DNA from: JBFMCC01 sp034435275
GTDB lineage: Bacteria; Chloroflexota; Anaerolineae; Anaerolineales; Villigracilaceae
DNA length: 8,034 nt
NCBI GenBank assembly: GCA_034435275.1
Contig: DAOTXP010000208.1
Span: 1 to 8,034 of the forward strand
Direction of reading: 5' to 3'
The notes beneath the pieces were generated by a model, which made no database searches, was not told the origin of the DNA, and was given only the letters and a program-made list of their open reading frames with translations. The translations under genes were made by a program, and so were the position numbers. This document shows positions 6,582 to 8,034 of this stretch, in pieces. Numbering within the stretch: the stretch's first letter is position 1; every line of letters starts with the position of its first letter.

Positions 6582-6587
6582 TATAAT
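6582..6587 (+). promoter_or_regulatory. -10 box for a leaderless moaC transcript
   Basis: A consensus TATAAT ends 7 bases before the ATG at 6595, which places the expected transcription start at or one base before the start codon. No -35 match or extended TG is visible. The intervening TCCTCCC is not a Shine-Dalgarno sequence. Strong evidence for leaderless initiation, weaker for promoter strength. Confidence 0.55.
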
Positions 6588-6594
6588 TCCTCCC

Positions 6595-7071
<477 letters not shown>

Positions 7072-7086
7072 ATCGCGCTGAGCGGA

Positions 7087-7232
7087 GGGTTGAGTAGCCC
7101 GAAGGGCAAAGCGAAACCCGAAGACGAAGCGCAGATGACCAGCATCACGCCCTTCGTCTTCGCTGGGTCTCGATACGGCGGCGATGGTTGAGTAGGCCAA
7201 AGGCTGTATCGAAACCCGCCGCCTACTCGACC
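7087..7232. repeat. mosaic of GGTTGAGTAG / CGAAACCC palindromic repeats
   Basis: Two 32-base copies (7088-7119 and 7186-7217) agree at 25 of 32 positions. Each begins GGTTGAGTAG and ends CGAAACCC, with a small hairpin at the centre. Inverted half-copies flank the second: GGGTCTCGATAC (7165-7176) and CCTACTCGACC (7222-7232). GGCGGC (7177-7182) pairs with GCCGCC (7217-7222). Between the copies is a perfect 11-bp inverted repeat, CGAAGACGAAG (7119-7129) with its complement at 7152-7162. The GGTTGAGTAG...CGAAACC pattern resembles palindromes I recall as common between genes of several high-GC phyla. It fills the gap from moaC to the cupin gene; no coding sequence is seen. Confidence 0.72.
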
Positions 7233-7264
7233 AGCGGCTCAAGGCGAGAGCAATTGAGGCATAC

Positions 7265-7630
7265 ATGGAATTTCAAGCCGTAAACCTGAAAGACAAATTC
7301 ACTTTGTTCACCGAACACTGGTCGCCGAAGATCGTCTCCCGCATGAACGACTACCACGTCAAACTTGCCAAAGTACAGGGAGAGTTCGTCTGGCATGACC
7401 ATCCCGAAACGGACGAACTGTTCCTCGTCGTGCAGGGCACTCTCGACATTCACTTCCGCGATGGGAAGGTCACGCTCCACGCGGGTGAAATGTTCGTCGT
7501 GCCGAAGGGCGTGGAGCACAAGCCTGTGGCCGAAGAGGAATGTCACATCCTGTTGATCGAACCTGCGGGTACGGTTAATACGGGTGACGTTGTCGGTGAA
7601 TTGACAGCCGAAAACGACGTATGGATTTAA
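7265..7630 (+). CDS. small single-domain cupin protein
   Basis: A 121-residue protein forming one cupin beta-barrel. Motif 1 is GEFVWHDHPETDELFLVVQG (residues 39-58), with His44, His46 and Glu51. Motif 2 is GEMFVVPKGVEH (74-85), ending in His85. Together these are the standard 3-His/1-Glu metal site, so binding of one divalent metal is expected; the reaction is not known. The start follows GAGG (7256-7259) at a 5-base spacing. It lies between moaC and moaD, only 4 bases before moaD, so it is probably co-transcribed with moaD. A link to cofactor synthesis or metal handling is inferred from position only. Many small cupins of this type are annotated just as cupin domain proteins, and I cannot be more specific. 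Confidence 0.9.
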   Translation: MEFQAVNLKDKFTLFTEHWSPKIVSRMNDYHVKLAKVQGEFVWHDHPETDELFLVVQGTLDIHFRDGKVTLHAGEMFVVPKGVEHKPVAEEECHILLIEPAGTVNTGDVVGELTAENDVWI

Positions 7631-7634
7631 GGAT

Positions 7635-7886
7635 ATGAACCGTGTAAAAGTCTTATTGTTTGCCACCCTGCGCGAGCGCGCCGGCGGCGCGAAATTCATC
7701 GAAATCAATCTACCAGAATCCGCCACCGTACACGACCTGAAAGAACAGGTCGCCCGCGAACATCCCAACCTCGAACAGTCCATGAAAAGCGTGCTCGCCA
7801 CCATCAACCGCGAGTACGCGTTCGACGAAGCCGTTGTCCCTGCGGGCGCGGAGATCGCCATGTTCCCGCCCGTCTCCGGCGGGTAG
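7635..7886 (+). CDS. moaD: molybdopterin synthase sulfur-carrier subunit
   Basis: An 83-residue ubiquitin-like MoaD. Its C-terminal glycine is adenylated and thiocarboxylated, then donates sulfur within the MoaD-MoaE complex to convert cyclic pyranopterin monophosphate into molybdopterin. The diagnostic features are the opening KVLLFATLRERAG, the central beta-grasp body and the terminal AGAEIAMFPPVSGG ending in Gly-Gly. The AAGGA before the ATG is only one base away, too close for a normal ribosome site, and the cupin stop is 4 bases upstream, so translation is probably coupled to the cupin. It ends in TAG in the same frame as the following moaE fragment. The length is typical and the gene is intact. 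Confidence 0.95.
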   Translation: MNRVKVLLFATLRERAGGAKFIEINLPESATVHDLKEQVAREHPNLEQSMKSVLATINREYAFDEAVVPAGAEIAMFPPVSGG

Positions 7887-7916
7887 ATTGTGGACGGCGG
7901 ACCGCAGGCCGTGCCT

Positions 7917-7986
7917 CCCAACTCCCGATTTCCGAATCCCGAATATCGAGCCTCGATGCCCAACCTCCAACCTTCAACCTTCAACC
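7917..7986 (+). repeat. heptanucleotide repeat array between moaD and moaE
   Basis: Ten consecutive 7-base units fit the pattern NYCRANN: C at unit position 3, A at position 5 and a purine at position 4 in every unit. Early units are of the type CCCGAAT or TCCGAAT; later ones are CCCAACC, TCCAACC, TTCAACC, TTCAACC. A degenerate unit (TGCCAAC) follows to 7993. The array resembles in style the 7-bp STRR repeats of cyanobacteria. It overlaps the first codons assigned to moaE. Confidence 0.72.
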
Positions 7987-8034
7987 TGCCAACCATCTTC
8001 TCAATTACCGAAGACGAACTCGACCTAGATGCTC
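7956..8034 (+). CDS. moaE: molybdopterin synthase catalytic subunit, N-terminal fragment
   Basis: Twenty-six codons of a gene that runs off the right edge. The segment IFSITEDELDLDA matches the start of MoaE (typically an ITEEPLDLDAL-like opening), and the position after moaD is the expected one. MoaE binds cyclic pyranopterin monophosphate and receives two sulfurs from thiocarboxylated MoaD. The ATG at 7956 is the only ATG that fits, but it lies inside the heptanucleotide repeat array and would add 13 repeat-encoded residues before the conserved part. No good ribosome site precedes it. The frame is open back to the moaD stop, so GTG at 7890 or 7911 is also possible. The product is reasonably sure; the start is not. 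Confidence 0.72.
   Translation, partial: MPNLQPSTFNLPTIFSITEDELDLDA

Noticed and set aside
7072..7264. Small gene or structured RNA gene between moaC and the cupin
   Set aside because: Open frames here are short and start without ribosome sites; the hairpins are explained by the palindromic repeat copies, and no known riboswitch such as the Moco motif is recognisable by eye.
7917..7986. CRISPR-like array
   Set aside because: The units are 7 bases, contiguous, without spacers, so they do not form a CRISPR array.

Overview
The window looks like a chromosomal segment of a GC-rich bacterium, most likely a Chloroflexota member of the Anaerolineae type. That placement is an inference from the flavour of the proteins (ScpA, FabH, the DUF1800/DUF1501 pair), from apparently leaderless promoters, and from the abundance of small intergenic repeats. 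No marker gene settles it. There are no RNA genes, transposases, phage genes or CRISPR arrays.

Left part (1-3325, + strand): the 3' end of fabH (fatty-acid initiation), then tatA (Tat export pore subunit) closed by a strong hairpin terminator. Next comes a tight two-gene operon encoding a DUF1800 protein and a DUF1501 protein. Both carry an N-terminal RRDFLK twin-arginine signal, so a Tat component sits directly beside two probable Tat cargoes.

Middle part (3418-6359, - strand): scpA (chromosome condensation, kleisin subunit) followed 32 bases later by a long thioredoxin-domain protein of the DUF255/SSP411/YyaL family. The second gene converges on the DUF1501 gene, and the short gap between them holds a three-hairpin palindromic element. 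The thioredoxin-family gene appears to have taken in two unrelated short repeats in frame, each expanding a loop of the protein.

Right part (6595-8034, + strand): a molybdenum-cofactor cluster with moaC, a small cupin, moaD and the beginning of moaE. MoaC makes cyclic pyranopterin monophosphate; MoaD and MoaE form molybdopterin synthase. moaC is separated from the cupin by 193 bases of palindromic repeats, and a heptanucleotide repeat array lies between moaD and moaE and overlaps the apparent moaE start.

The gene content is largely conventional. The unusual layer is the repeats: six different short repeat families in under 5 kb, two of them inside a reading frame and one at a start codon. 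A second recurring feature is -10 promoter boxes placed so close to start codons that the mRNAs should have little or no leader.
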